From Heterobasidion occidentale (Eukaryota > Basidiomycota > Agaricomycetes > Russulales > Bondarzewiaceae), in the NCBI GenBank assembly GCA_039111635.1, contig JBCAQO010000012.1, forward strand, positions 372,001-436,000: a stretch of 64,000 bases of DNA. Reading direction: 5' to 3'. Positions 46,283 through 57,931 of this stretch are shown here, in pieces. A program made the position numbers and the translations under genes. The notes under the pieces were generated by a model, which worked only from the letters and a program-made list of their open reading frames with translations, was not told where the DNA came from and ran no database searches. Position 1 is the stretch's first letter; each line of letters begins with the position of its first letter.

Positions 46283-47632
46283 CTTGGATGATATCGAAAT
46301 CAAGATAGCCTGCAGGTCACCATACGGCAGGAAAGAGCTGATGAGCGAACAACAGGAAAATTACACGATCAACGCACGGAGGAATATCTCAAGAAAGATC
46401 TCGATGCTCGTAAAGGTGATGGCCAAATGTGAGCCTGCACGCACACTGCTGATTTATGGAGGCGAGGTGGAAGCGGGAAATGGTGGGGAGGCGAGGAGAC
46501 GGGGATCTCAAGTAAGAGCGCTTAGAATCCAGCCTCGCGGCCTATGCCAGGTCAACGTCAACCCACCACGAGCATCTTCTGGAAATTTCTACCCCGTTTT
46601 CGCATTACTATCGGCCCAATGAGGTCTGAGCGCTTTGGAGTAACGTCAAGAGGCATTGTTGTCGTTCATATTGCTGGTAAAGTTGCAGGACTGTTCTTGT
46701 TGCTGGACGTTGAGGCGGAGCTAAAGTTCTTTCAGACACTCCGCGACTTCTAGATCGTCATTTCCGAATCCGCCGTCCCTCGCGTACTCTAACTAATTGT
46801 ATGAGCGACCGTGCATGCATTTTGATTGAGTTCTCTGTAGCCTTGAGTACTTCTACAGCACAACAGAACAAGTGATAACTTGTAGACTGGGGCTGAACCG
46901 AATAGAAAAATTGAGACTATGAGGCTCATTTGCCTCCACGGCAAGATTCCTCAACGACCGGACACCTACATGCTTTAGTGTTCTACATAATATGGCTAGT
47001 CATATCAAAATTTCAGGGTACGCAGCGATAGCTCAGCGCAGACGGGGCCAGCCAACGAACTTATGAAGAAGAATAAAGATGTCAGAACTTCATACACCGA
47101 TCTGACACAGAGGACAGCTGTTGTACGTCAAAGAACAGTCATCGGTTGGCCAAACATCAAACATATGTTGATGTGTGTCCCGGTACAGATCTGAATGAAT
47201 GAAATTGTTATTTGCAAGGAATTGTTAACACTGTGAGTCCATACCGTGGTCAAAGGAACAAGTAGAATGTCAAGATTGCGCTGCTAAGTTGGTGATGAGT
47301 TCATGTCAAACCTTCGAAGAAAGAAGCTGATCGCGTCATGATGCGCCCTATATTGTTGTTATGCCCGGTAAATTGACCTATTGATAGGTTAGGTAGAATG
47401 TGCGCTAGGTGTTTGTCGGCTGGTGTAGGATCGTCGATCTTATATGGCTTATGTGGCTGAATGTATGAGCCTCTTGAGTGGAAAGCAGTATACAGCTAAC
47501 ACAATTTACCATCCTTTGCAATGTTAGACTTTGCATACCTGCTTTGATCGACGACTAAGTGTGCGTCCATATTACACAGGAAAGGATGGTTACGACGACG
47601 ACAGGAAAATGAGAAACCGGGGCACACAGACA
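46283..47632. other. 1.35 kb without recognised gene
   Basis: Upstream of helicase copy B and downstream of RPT6. Short frames only; no repeats, tRNA or mobile-element signs that I can see. It must include the copy B promoter. Confidence 0.4.
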
Positions 47633-49172
47633 TCATGAGAATAGCTTGTTGACAGAAGTATTCCCTTCCTGATTCTTTTTCAGAACCTGTGGAGTCAATT
47701 TGATGAGCGCTAGTGCATATGCGATATGAAGCGACACAGGAACCCACCTTTGCCACGGCAAACTCAAAGTCTTCTTGCGTGACATGCTGCCTCCGCTCGC
47801 GCAATGCGTACATACCTATCGGAGATGTCAAGATGTGTCCGTTTGGGGTTTGTTCCTCACAGGGAAATAAATATGCGTACCTGCTTCTGTGCATATCCCT
47901 CGGACCTCAGCACCCGAGCATTGTCCCATCTTCTCCGCAAGGGAGCGTAGATTGATACCCCGTTGAAGAGACATCTGGTACAATCGGCTAGATGAAAAGG
48001 ATACAGAGTGTGTAGTGGTGTCTACGGACCTTGCGTGAGTGAATTCGAAGGATAGCAACGCGTGCCTCGGGGCCGGGTGGTGGGAACTCAATCTTTCGGT
48101 CGATACGCCCAGGCCGCAAAAGAGCCGAATCAAGAATATCTAGATGGCGAATTCAGGGTACCATAGACTTCCATTTGAAATTCACAAACCTATCCGGTTA
48201 GTGGCCATGACCACCTTGATATTCTTGGTGGGTTCGAAGCCATCCAACTGATTCAGCAGCTCCAGCATGGTTCGCTGGACTTCAGAGTCCCCGCCGCCAG
48301 AGCCGCTCTCCCCTCGAGAACTTCCGATAGAATCAATCTCGTCCATGAAGATGATACTCGGCGCATGTTCCCGAGCCATCACGAATAGCTCCCTGACCAT
48401 CCGGCTTCCCTCGCCGATATACTTCTGCACCAATTCCGACCCCGAAACCCTAATGAACTTGCAATCGGTATGGTGGGCGACCGCTCTGGCCAGAAGAGTC
48501 TTTCCTGTACCTGGAGGTCCGTACAGGAGGACGCCCTTCGGCTGCGCGATGCCGAGGGCTTCAAAGAGTTCTGGGTGTTTGACAGGCAACTCAATGACTT
48601 CCTTGATTTCCTTGATCTGCTTATCGAGGCCGCCGACCATTTCGTATGTGCTATCAGGAACCTTCTCCACCATCATGAGGGAGACGAGGGGGTCAACTTT
48701 GTTGGGGAGGACTTTATGAATCGTGTACGAGTCGGAGCGGAGGGCAACACGGAGAGAGGGTGTGAGTGTTTGTACATCGATTTCTGCATCGAAGTCGACG
48801 ACTAAAAAAATGGTTATACGGGCCGAGTGGGAAGAATGAGCTCAAACACACTGTATTTCCCTTCAGGCTGGACCTTCACCAACACCTTGTTCTTGCCCAT
48901 AACTTTCACAATTTCACCGACATAGCTTCCAGGCTCATGTAGAAGTTGAAGCTCCTCCCGAAGAAGACGCACTGTTCGGAATCTTGTTTCATGAGCGTGA
49001 AAAACTATGTTCTGGAATGCTTACCCCGCGCGTTCAATGCATTCCGTTGTGCCTCCAGACGGCGCAAGTTCTGTGTCTTCTGGTTGATCAAAAGCTCCGC
49101 AGCTTCTATCTTGGCCTGATAATAAGACTTGATTCCGCCTGGGTTGGTCGATGTCTGGATTGCGACAGGCAT
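47633..49172 (-). CDS. RPT6: 26S proteasome regulatory ATPase subunit RPT6
   Basis: One of six AAA+ ATPases in the base ring of the 19S particle, unfolding ubiquitinated substrates. The start [20 protein letters not shown] is followed by a coiled coil ([20 protein letters not shown]), the OB domain ([40 protein letters not shown]), then the ATPase with Walker [21 protein letters not shown], the pore loop KYIGEG, Walker [12 protein letters not shown] and the SRH arginines in [14 protein letters not shown]. The C-terminal helical domain has [16 protein letters not shown] and [20 protein letters not shown], ending in NKLFS. Several small introns; frame intact. The sequence is highly conserved across eukaryotes, so the subunit identity is secure. 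It shares its promoter with the divergent gene at 49357. Confidence 0.96.
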
Positions 49173-49240
49173 AGTGGTTTGAAGCAGTACCAGTCAAGCA
49201 GGAGAGTGGAAGACGTTTGCAGCTTTGCCGCCACCTGCTC

Positions 49241-49292
49241 GACGCGTACGCGTCACTAGTCCATTACATGTGTCACGCGTGACGCTAGCGTC
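49241..49292. promoter_or_regulatory. Cluster of ACGCGT palindromes in divergent promoter
   Basis: Three abutting perfect palindromes: GACGCGTACGCGTC (49241-49254), GTCACGCGTGAC (49272-49283) and GACGCTAGCGTC (49281-49292). They contain three ACGCGT hexamers, the MluI cell-cycle box bound by MBF in yeasts. The array lies between RPT6 and the unidentified plus-strand gene. Function is inferred from sequence only. Confidence 0.55.
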
Positions 49293-49356
49293 ACACAGAA
49301 TGTCGCAAATACGTGACACCATCAAGTTCAAGAATTTCAATTGTCAGATTGTCAGA

Positions 49357-49755
49357 ATGTCGGACGACGACTCCGCCGCAGCGTCTATCAAGCATTGTGC
49401 TCTGAGATCTGAGGAAGCAAGGTGCGTAAATACGGTCGTATTGGTAGGTACAGCTCCGTGCCGTGATTTATGGTACTTTTTCCCCGGATCAGTCATTCGC
49501 TCAACGCATTTTCTGGTTCCTTCGCAACCTTGGCATACCTACCGCTTACATGCATATGCATCATTGAAAGCCGGAGAGTCTGTGGAAATATCGTGGGAAA
49601 TAACTGAAGATTATCCCGCTGATTTTGACGCTGCCGGAACAATCCAGAGCACATGCCTAGAGCCGCTGCATTTTGGCAATACACCCGCATGCGTAAAATG
49701 GTCTCCTAAGTTCTCGAAGAGTTGTCAAAGCACACTGGTCGAAGCGTTTCAATAG
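49357..49755 (+). CDS. Hypothetical protein, 5' part of an unresolved gene
   Basis: I do not recognise it. The ATG at 49357 begins MSDDDSAAASIKHCALRSEE, 185 bases from the divergent RPT6 start. The frame stays open for 132 codons to 49755, through STHFLVPSQPWHTYRLHAY and ESVEISWEITEDYPADFDAA. A GTGCGT donor at 49423 with a CAG at about 49489 could instead remove an intron and change frame. Further open stretches to about 50410 on the same strand (for example LIWNCCLQEVSLANAVARL) may be later exons, but I could not join them confidently. The ACGCGT-rich promoter would fit a DNA replication or checkpoint gene; that is speculation from the promoter alone. Confidence 0.35.
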   Translation: MSDDDSAAASIKHCALRSEEARCVNTVVLVGTAPCRDLWYFFPGSVIRSTHFLVPSQPWHTYRLHAYASLKAGESVEISWEITEDYPADFDAAGTIQSTCLEPLHFGNTPACVKWSPKFSKSCQSTLVEAFQ

Positions 49756-50709
49756 GCCAACTAAGAACTGTTGAGCTCCTACAGACGCTGTCTCCCCCCG
49801 AACAAGCTCACAGACTCCGGCGTTGCTTCAGGTGGATAAGCCAAAACCAGCCGGTGGCGACAAGGTGGCGAACTTACCTCCCGGTAGCGCACAGGCAAGT
49901 CCCGTGAGAGGGGACATCTGACATCAAAAGGCGACGCCCTCGATGTCAAACCTTGTCGACGAGGATCATTCTGTGCGCTTTCCATGTCCGCGAGCTATGT
50001 TCAGTGATTGTCGGGTTTTCGTCACTCCAGCGGAGATAGGTCTTGACAAACTCGAAGAGGCACCGGGAGTCACAGCCGCCCAACCAGGAATAGCACAAGA
50101 ACCGGCGCTAATCTGGAATTGTTGTCTGCAAGAGGTATCATTGGCGAATGCGGTAGCACGCCTCGCGTACCGAGCAAGAGAAAGTGTCTTACATGAGTGG
50201 GAATATCGTGCGTCATCTGATCGAATCAGTGGGGGTGCTCAACTGGATACGTGATGAACGTAATCCTGTATATTGCAGTCGCATTGCAGAATCGGGAGAT
50301 CCTCAAGGACATGAGGCTTTTGAACTCGGGTCTAAACAATTCGCAGTCAGGCTAGTAGTGCATGTCGGAGTCAGATATAGATTTGACGATTCGACCTGTG
50401 ATGCGAGTTAACGTGTTCTGCCTTCAGGATGTCTGCGAGGTGAGAATTTGATTTATGAACTTCGAAGACCCACCGGACAACTCATTGAGAAGCTGATACC
50501 AATAGCTGTTCATCCATAGATAGAAGTGGGCGAGATGACCAAAGCCTCCAGAAGATGTCCTTTGCATAATTTATGATCTTTCCCATTGGGATTTTTAGAG
50601 CCCCAACGCTCTGCTGCTATCGATACTATCAGTCATACATGCACCTCACCAACACCACCGCCATCAGTCGATCACAATCCGATGTCCGCCGCATGCCTTC
50701 GGCATGGCA
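49756..50709. other. Possible 3' exons of the unidentified gene
   Basis: Plus-strand frames at 49943-50254 and 50184-50411 have protein-like composition, but no unique splice chain is visible. From about 50420 to 50709 I see only flanking DNA. Confidence 0.3.
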
Positions 50710-51498
50710 TTACATACCATACTTCCTTTTCAACGCCGCCCACCCTGACGCAGCAGCTCCATAGACCTCCACAAAATGGTTCATGTCGTGCTCTGGGATA
50801 CGATTCATATCAACGCTGTTCCAATATCGACTGACGAAGAAGATGATGTCTTGTGCGTCTCGTTCAGATCCGCGGCTACATGAATCAGCATTCAGTGAAT
50901 GGAGGCAGTGATGTAGAAGGCGCGACACGCACATTAACCACGTTTTCAGTTTGGCGCGGATGAATTCGGATATCGACAAGAAAGGGATACCACTCATGAC
51001 GGTGACAGTTAATGCATCTAGGCGCCGAGGACCAGCTTCCCCTGCAGGTAGTATCTCGATCTTAAGGATGTCGAAAAGTATGAACGCAGGGTACAGCTGA
51101 TACAACAGAGAGACTTACCTCTATTGGAGGAATGCACCGATGGTATTTCGCATGCAGACTGAAACATGTTCGTCAACGAGGGCATGAGGAGATCGTTTAG
51201 GGAACGTACCGATTACTCCATGGTGAGGCGGTGATAGTGATGTCTTGCCTGCCTGTAAGCGCCTGGCGCACACGACGAAATGGATGAGTGCTGCCCCCTT
51301 CGACTATGCAGAAGATTTCCTTGATTACAATGAGTGGAGGGACTGTCAGACGACATGAAATCATCGTACATCGGCTTGTGGGCTGCTGGTGACGACCGCA
51401 GTGAATAAACTTCCGTAGAAGGCGTGGGGGACCCCGCTGGCGCGGAGGAGTTGAGAGAGGGCAGTCGCTGCCTCCAGAAGTCGACGGGTCTCAGGCAT
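50710..51498 (-). CDS. Nucleotidyltransferase-like conserved fungal protein
   Basis: Exons run from the ATG at 51498 (MPETRRLLEAATALSQLLRA) to a TAA at 50710. Ordered blocks are SGVPHAFYGSLFTAVVTSSP, EIFCIVEGGSTHPFRRVRQA, LTGRQDITITASPWS, YHRCIPPIEIEILPAGEAGP, IPFLSISEFIRAKLKTWL, RGSERDAQDIIFFVSRYW, and a final DMNRIPEHDMNHFVEVYG. The arrangement of a short N-terminal alpha/beta unit, an IEIEILPAG strand, then a helical KLKTW...RGSERDAQDI element recalls small nucleotidyltransferase-like proteins common in Agaricomycetes. I did not see a full GS...DxD catalytic set, so activity is doubtful. About 200 residues, cytosolic, no signal peptide. Confidence 0.6.
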
Positions 51499-52316
51499 AT
51501 TGGAGAGGGATGTTGGAGAGTTGCCGGGTTACAGACATGATATGAGAGGAGGTTGAAAGGTTGAACTCTATCGAGAAGGCAGGAAGAGACGATTGGTGGG
51601 ATATGAATTAGTTGGTTCTGTGACCGAATGTCCCAAGCCCGGAAAAAATAACCCAGTCGGAATTACTTCTGAGGACTTGCCGACACGGAATTGTCCGATC
51701 GTGGGGGACCGTGCACGTTGTGTAAGGACGCTCTATGTGCACAAGGAGAGGTCCATGAAGGCGTCACATGCTACAATGTGCGAAGTGAATTTCACGATGA
51801 ACCGCAGGGCCGGGACACGCAGCGGCACCTTGCAAGGATCAAGAGCGACATACACCGTTCTAGATCGTTATGAGCCAGGGCACTCTTCCAGCGACCGTTG
51901 CGCCGAGCGTCAACTCTAAACGAGAACAGCTGACCGTCTGACCTGAGCGGAACAAAACTTCCCAAATGCGAGATCGCGGGAATAATAGCAGGAGATATGA
52001 CGACTTGCGCCTCAAACATTTGTCACCGATAGATTGCTGACGACTGGGGCGGGTTAAATTCGAAGCAAATTGTTTCAAAGCGTTTGTGGGGAAGGAAGAA
52101 CAAGAATGCGGGGTGGTAAGCAAGAATGCGGGGTCTACTGTAGGCGAGTGCCACCTAGTCGGTATTTACGTCACAGAGGTCACATGATTTAGGTGTCACT
52201 CATCCGCGAGTGTTTGCAGTGCGCGAAATTGCGCGAAAGCCGACCGCTCCGTCTTGAGTGCTTCAGGCTCGAAAACGTTCGATATCCGCGTCAAACAGTG
52301 TTCACCCGCTACGCGC
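51499..52316. promoter_or_regulatory. Divergent intergenic region before MRS2
   Basis: No gene seen. Contains a 14-bp direct repeat CAAGAATGCGGGGT at 52101-52114 and 52121-52134, which may be a binding site pair, and a region with several TGACG/CGTCA-like strings near 52160-52200. Confidence 0.4.
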
Positions 52317-54549
52317 ATGCATAAAGGCCTCTGGAGGTCCTACGCTTGCTATGTGATGCCCCTTGCCTCTCCATTCCCCTCTCGGAGTCGCGTTGGTCTC
52401 ACTGGATCGTGCGCCAGCAGCGCGACCGCGACCGCCAGTTCCTTTGTCATAAGGAACTCATCCAGAAAATCGCATCCTCTTACTTCTAGAACATTGCATA
52501 GCGCTTACATCTCATCTAGAGGGGCTCGCGCAATGTCATGGACCTCGAGGTTCAATATCTGGCCAGAAGAGCCATACGCAGGTCCATCTGACGGTCGGGA
52601 GGAGGCTGCAAAAGCGGCTATATTGGAAAAGGCTATCAAGGGACGTCAGCAGACAGATTTGATGCTACGTTGTACGTCGCTCTCTTGAGCTTGTGCGCGG
52701 AGTTTTTGAAAATAACACTTTCTTTGTAGGCACAATCCTGGATGCGGGCGGTGAGTAAACGCCTTTCCCCCATGGACACAGTGCTGGTGGTGGACAATGC
52801 GATCGATTCTTGAGCGCAATAATGTATTCATGGCAATCTTACCCGAAAAAAAGCTCTTGCGGAGATGAATTCGGGTACTGAGGCCTGGTCGGAACATGAC
52901 GCATCCACCCAGCATTGTTGCATAAAAACGGCGCAGCACCATGACAGTACAGCCCTTGATTGAGTGGTTACTTACGTCTGAGTAGGGAACGTGAAGACCA
53001 TCTCCGGACAGTTCAAAAGATCGGACCTCTCTTCCGAGCATCGTCTAAACGTAAGAAATCGATTCTGTTTACCATCCCCACATGCAACTGAGCAGGTGAC
53101 GCTTTATTGTGAAAAGCCGCGTGACCTGCGGAAGATTGATTCCAGGATTCCAAATTTGGTCCCAACCATTTTGGTGAGAAGGGAAGCAATCCTTGTAAGT
53201 CACCTTACACCCCCAACGCCCCACGTTGACAAGTTCACCATCCATCAACTAGGTCAATGTTCTACACATCCGCGCACTCGTCAAGGCAGATGCTGTTATA
53301 TTGTTCGACACGTATGGGTCCACAGACTCAAGGCTACACTCAGTCTTTCTATATCATCTCGAAGTATGGCTCCATAGACATTTTCTCAACGGCAATCCTG
53401 ACTCTCACGCAGCACAATCTCAAGATGAAAGGCGCTGGGCTACCATATGAATTTTTGTGAGTCTATGGATATATTGGTGACCGCCGGCTCCTCACGAACA
53501 GCAGGCATACTTCAGAGCATTGGAATCAATCTTCCTCTCCGTTGTAAGCGCCTTGGAAGCCGAGATGGTTTTCATTCGGAACCTTCTCGGCGGTCTGCTG
53601 GCAGAACTCGAGGATGACATCGACCATGACAAGTTTAAACGCCTTCTGCATTATTCGCGGCGACTCACAAGCTTCCTGAATCGAGCCAAACTTGTGAACA
53701 CTCGCCCTTGTCACTCGACCGAGGACTTTCACTGATCACTCTGTTATTAGGTTCAGGAGTCTATAGATGAGGTGTTGGAACAAGGTACACAATAACTCTC
53801 ACGTCGTTGCACGGCACCATGCTAATGCGGCTTGCGCAACGTAGACGAGGACCTTGCAGCCATGTACCTTAGCGACAAGAAGAAGGGTCTCGCACGCACC
53901 CTGAATGACCACGACGAGCTCGAAGTCCTCCTGGAAACCTTTTCCAAACAAGTCGAGGAGATAGTCAACGAGGCCGAAAATACACAGGTCCGTGATGCGT
54001 AGGCAGCCTTTGTTTCGATATTCACATGTACATATAGAGCAATGTCCAGTCCACGCAAGAGATAGTCGAACTCATATTGGACTCTAATCGCAACGCCTTG
54101 CTGGCTCTGGACTTGAAGGTATTGTCGCACAATCAGGGCAGAGAATAGATCTCACGATTTGTTTAAGGTTTCGATCGGGACCATGGGCATCGGCATGGGG
54201 GCCCTTATCGCTGGGCTGTTCGGTATGAATGTATGTCTTCCGTTTTCTCCCAGCTCCCCCCAGCTCTCACGTCTATTTCAGTTAACAAGTCACATCGAAG
54301 CAACCCCCTACGCCTTCGTCGCCATGTCTGTTCTATCTACAGCTGTAGCTGTTCTAGTATCATGGACTGGTCTCAGAAGGTACCCTGTTTCTTGTCTCTG
54401 CCGCCGGACTGCCCATGTGAATGATTCTTTCCAGGCTAGCGAAGATACAGAAAGTTGGTCTCTCCGCATCTAGCGGTCATAAGGGACACAATCGTCGACA
54501 CAGGCCATGGCTTCCGCTTCCCTTAAGGAGTCGTCGCTCAGGAGGTTAA
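52317..54549 (+). CDS. MRS2: Mitochondrial inner-membrane Mg2+ transporter (CorA/MRS2 family)
   Basis: Pentameric channel that brings Mg2+ into the matrix. The first ATG is at 52317, with another in frame at 52356. The N terminus (RSRVGLTGSCAS, NSSRKSHPLTSRTLHSAY, ISSRGARAM) is Ser/Arg-rich and acid-free, a mitochondrial presequence. Family blocks: GNVKTISGQFKRSDL, HRLNPRDLRKIDSRIPNLVP, ILVRREAIL, LVKADAVILFDTYG, GLPYEFLALESIFLSVVSAL, the coiled coil (LLAELEDDIDHDKFKRLLHY), EDLAAMYLSDKKKG, then TM1 with the signature GLFGMN and TM2 (YAFVAMSVLSTAVAVLVSW). The basic C terminus (GHKGHNRRHRPW) faces the matrix. Junctions such as HRLN/PRDL and EQ/DEDL splice in frame; I saw no frame break. Confidence 0.92.
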
Positions 54550-55873
54550 TCTCGAGTGCCTGCCTTTTTTGAGAGCTCACGACACCAGGAGTTTCTTTTT
54601 TAGCTCTCGCACCACATAGACATATCACACCACATCTGTAGGACCAGCATCTATGACTTACCACTCTCGATCTTTGCTCTCTATAATATAGCCAACGCCC
54701 CTCTGCCTCCGATATCCCGCGTTGAATTGGTCCGGTCCGAGGCCGTGTGCTTGAGCCTGGACTAAGAAGTACTGTCGTTCCATAGAGAAACACAAGGCCT
54801 GTCTAGGATCGTATGTACCAATTGCTCCGCGATCATAGTTCCTACGCTCACTTTTGAACATCGCAAGCTTCCTAGATCTTCACAAGATCGGTTTTAACAT
54901 TCCCATGACCCCTTCAACATCTCTGTTTCCTCGGTTATACCCTTCGGCCGAGTTGAGGTGATTGAAGCGTGTTTCAAGATACAGTTGCTGATAATCGCAG
55001 AACACGTCCAACGAGGAAGATGTCTGATGATAAGCTTTGCAACTTCTAACTTATCGGTATCGGTACCAGATCACCTGCCTGAAGACGTCGTCCGCGTTTG
55101 ACTTTGCCTGCTGCTTCAATCCAAAGTCAAAACGGGCGCGGGACCAGCCGGGAGACACTCCGCACTTCGATTCAATACAAGAAGATAGGGGTCGGGGATC
55201 GAGTGAGCACATAATGTGATCATACTTTCCCAGTATCTCGGTTGCTCTGCGTCCGACATCTCTACCGTCACAGAGGCACGTAGTGCGTGTTCCTGTTATT
55301 TAAAGGTAGGAAGCCGACCACGTGACCCGGAAGCATTTGCAGCTGGTTTGCGGTGTTGTCAATAGGCACATAGCGAGATGCTGACGCCTTTCAATTCTTG
55401 ACTTACAATTACCTTCAATGAGACTTCTCACAAATATTCTCGGTGATAATATATGTTCTCTTCAGGCATGCTGCGCGATTTTCTGTGCGCGAGATATTAG
55501 ACGATAGAGAAAAAGCCTGCGTTTTGGTGATGTGGTCATGGACTTCTCCTGTGGTTCTTTGAGTGCTCGTGTGGATGGAAGGTTAGTAGTGAAACCTTAG
55601 CGCATTCAAGCACTGCGGGAGCGGTGTAGGATTGATTGATCATTCGATAGTGCAGAAGTCCCTAGTATAGCACATTCGCGTAAAGCGTCATGTAAACTGT
55701 GGTCCGCGGTATGTAAAAAAGAACGTGGAATAAGTAGCTGAGTAATGTTGTCCGACACGTCCTCAGAGAGTCCGCGGCAATTATGTGAACTAGAATATAC
55801 GTGGAGACACATCTATGATAGAAGAGAGTAACCAAGAACAATTACCTATCAATGGCTCCACTATTCTCACCAC
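54550..55873. other. 1.3 kb with at most a small doubtful ORF
   Basis: A minus-strand ATG at 54861 gives a complete 67-codon frame (to 54658; YFLVQAQAHGLGPDQFNAGY) with reasonable composition but no known family. Nothing else is supported; the rest is 3' flank of MRS2 and of the cupredoxin gene. Confidence 0.35.
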
Positions 55874-57931
55874 TTACGCGCCATCTCCATAGTTAGCCAC
55901 TTCGTCATGAAAGCGTTCCTGCTCCGCCTTCATCGATGGACCTGAGACACGAACTGGTTGATAGCTTGGATTCACTGATCGCGATGACCAGGAGCTACCG
56001 CGAGAGCGACGGAGAAGGAGAATGCCGATGACACAAAGAGTCAACATGAGGAAGACTGCGACACCCAGAAGGCCAAGAACAGCTGGGACGTATCGCAGAA
56101 GTTTGCTGATGTTATCGGAATCTGTGCTGCCGCCGCTCGTGCTGGCGGATGACAAGCTGACGTCTTTAGCGCCCGATGTAAAACAGGAAGAGCTATTCGA
56201 AAAGCCAGAGGAATTGGACGTCTTCGAGCCCTGAGCTTTCGCCTTCCCCAAGAATTTATCAAACGTGTTCCCGTACGCAGGAGGGTTCACGCCGAAGACC
56301 ATGCCGGCACCACAGTGTGAGATGGGGTTCGTCTGACGGCAGTATGTCCAGATCGGCTTCGTGTCGTTAACCAGGATCTCAAAAGTCGGGAGGTCGTAAG
56401 TCTGAGTAGGACTGACAGCTTTACTAAAGGTTGTATGAGTCAGTGGGTCTATCAAGCAAAGTACCGAGCAAGCTCACAATTTGGAATCAAACCCGCCATA
56501 GAGTTTCTCACAAGGATTCTCAAAGGACGACTGTGTTACGGTGTGGTTTTTGACCATACTTGAAATGTGTCGTGATCAATTTAAAGTTATCAAGCGCAGT
56601 GAAGTGTCATCGGAGCTTACAACTTGAACCGAATTGTGTCTCCAGGGTTCGCTTGTACATATGGCGGATCATACTTCAGGTTCGGTGTCTTGCCGTCTGC
56701 TTGCAGTCCGCCCACAGTGACGTGATGAGTCGTAGGTTGCGACGAACAGACAGACGAAGTCGCAGACGCATAAGCGGCGGAACTCGTGGTAGAGGTCCTT
56801 GTTCTTTGATTGCTCGCGCCTTGAACGCGTCGAATGTCGTGTTTCCGAAGTCCGGTGGATTGACAGCGAACACCATGCCAGCACCGCAATGGGAAGAGGG
56901 GTTCTTTTGACGGCAATATCCCCAGATTGGATTTGTGTCGTTGACCGTGATCTCAAAAGAGGGGAAATCTGAGGTCGTGTTCGCGCCTACAGGATTGCTA
57001 CAGAATATCGAATGTTTCCACACAGCTTTATGGACAAGAGTGTGTTTGGGCTCACAATTGAGAATCGAAGCCGTTGTAGAGCTTCTCGCAGGGAGACCCA
57101 AACGAAGACTGCGTCACGGTGTGATTCTTGACATTGCTTCACAAGATACAAATGTTTCAACGATGTCTCGATACACTGGAGGGCCAACGACTTACAAGAT
57201 GAAATGAACTTTGTCGCCCGGGCTCGCTTTCACGATGGGCGGGTCATACGCCAAGTTAGGAGTGCCGTCGCTTTCACACCGCCCACCGTGACATAATGGG
57301 TAAGAGGCTGACTTTGCTCGTGGGACGCCTTTGCGTTGTCAAGAACTTCTCGAAGGTGTTCCATATAACGGAGGATTGATCGCAAAAACCATGCCAGACT
57401 GACAGTGTGTTGGGCCAGGAGGAGGCGGAGCTTGCCGACAGTACCCCCAGATTGGTTTGGAGTCGTCGGTAACCGTGAAGTTGACGTGGGGAAATCAGAA
57501 CTCTGATTGATGCCTACGGCCTTGGTGCTGGCGTCAAATGCCAATGAGTTGTCGTGGGCATGAAACGACAGAAGCAGATACATACAACCCGGTGTCGAAT
57601 CCTCCGTTAATCTTCGAGCATGGAGAATCGAAGGATGACTGTGTGACTGTGTGGTTCTTCGCATTGCTGTCCAAGCGATAGCACTTAAGCATAATTGGAA
57701 GGTTCCAGATCAAGCTGCGACCTACAAGGTGAACCGAACTATCTCACCCTTCTTGGCTTGGATGACCGCTGGGCTGAATGCGAGATTTGGCGTCTTGGCG
57801 TCTCCCAGAAATCCACCGACAGTGACTTCATGGATTGTCGGTGGCCAGTAGTCATCGCGGACCACGACATCAGAGCGTGCCGCAAACGCCAGGCGCAGAA
57901 AGGCGGAGATGCAGAGGAAAAAAAGAAACAT
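55874..57931 (-). CDS. Three-domain cupredoxin surface protein with membrane anchor
   Basis: ATG at 57931 gives a clear signal peptide (MFLFFLCISAFLRLAFAA). Three plastocyanin-like units follow, each of the form H(E/Y/H)VTVGG ... NHTVTQSSF ... W(G/T)YCRQ ... HC..GMVF. The His (NHTVTQ), Cys (YCRQ), His (HCxxGM) and Met of a type-1 copper site are present in all three. A Ser-rich linker, one membrane helix (VPAVLGLLGVAVFLMLTLCV) and a short basic tail end the protein. Fungal proteins of this sort are secreted or wall-associated; the role may be copper binding or electron transfer, not proven. The frame breaks at least five times, at about 57488-57491, 57360-57363, 57338-57342, 57268-57272 and 56795, each time as one missing base, mostly in G/C runs, with the protein pattern continuing perfectly. 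Confidence 0.8.
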
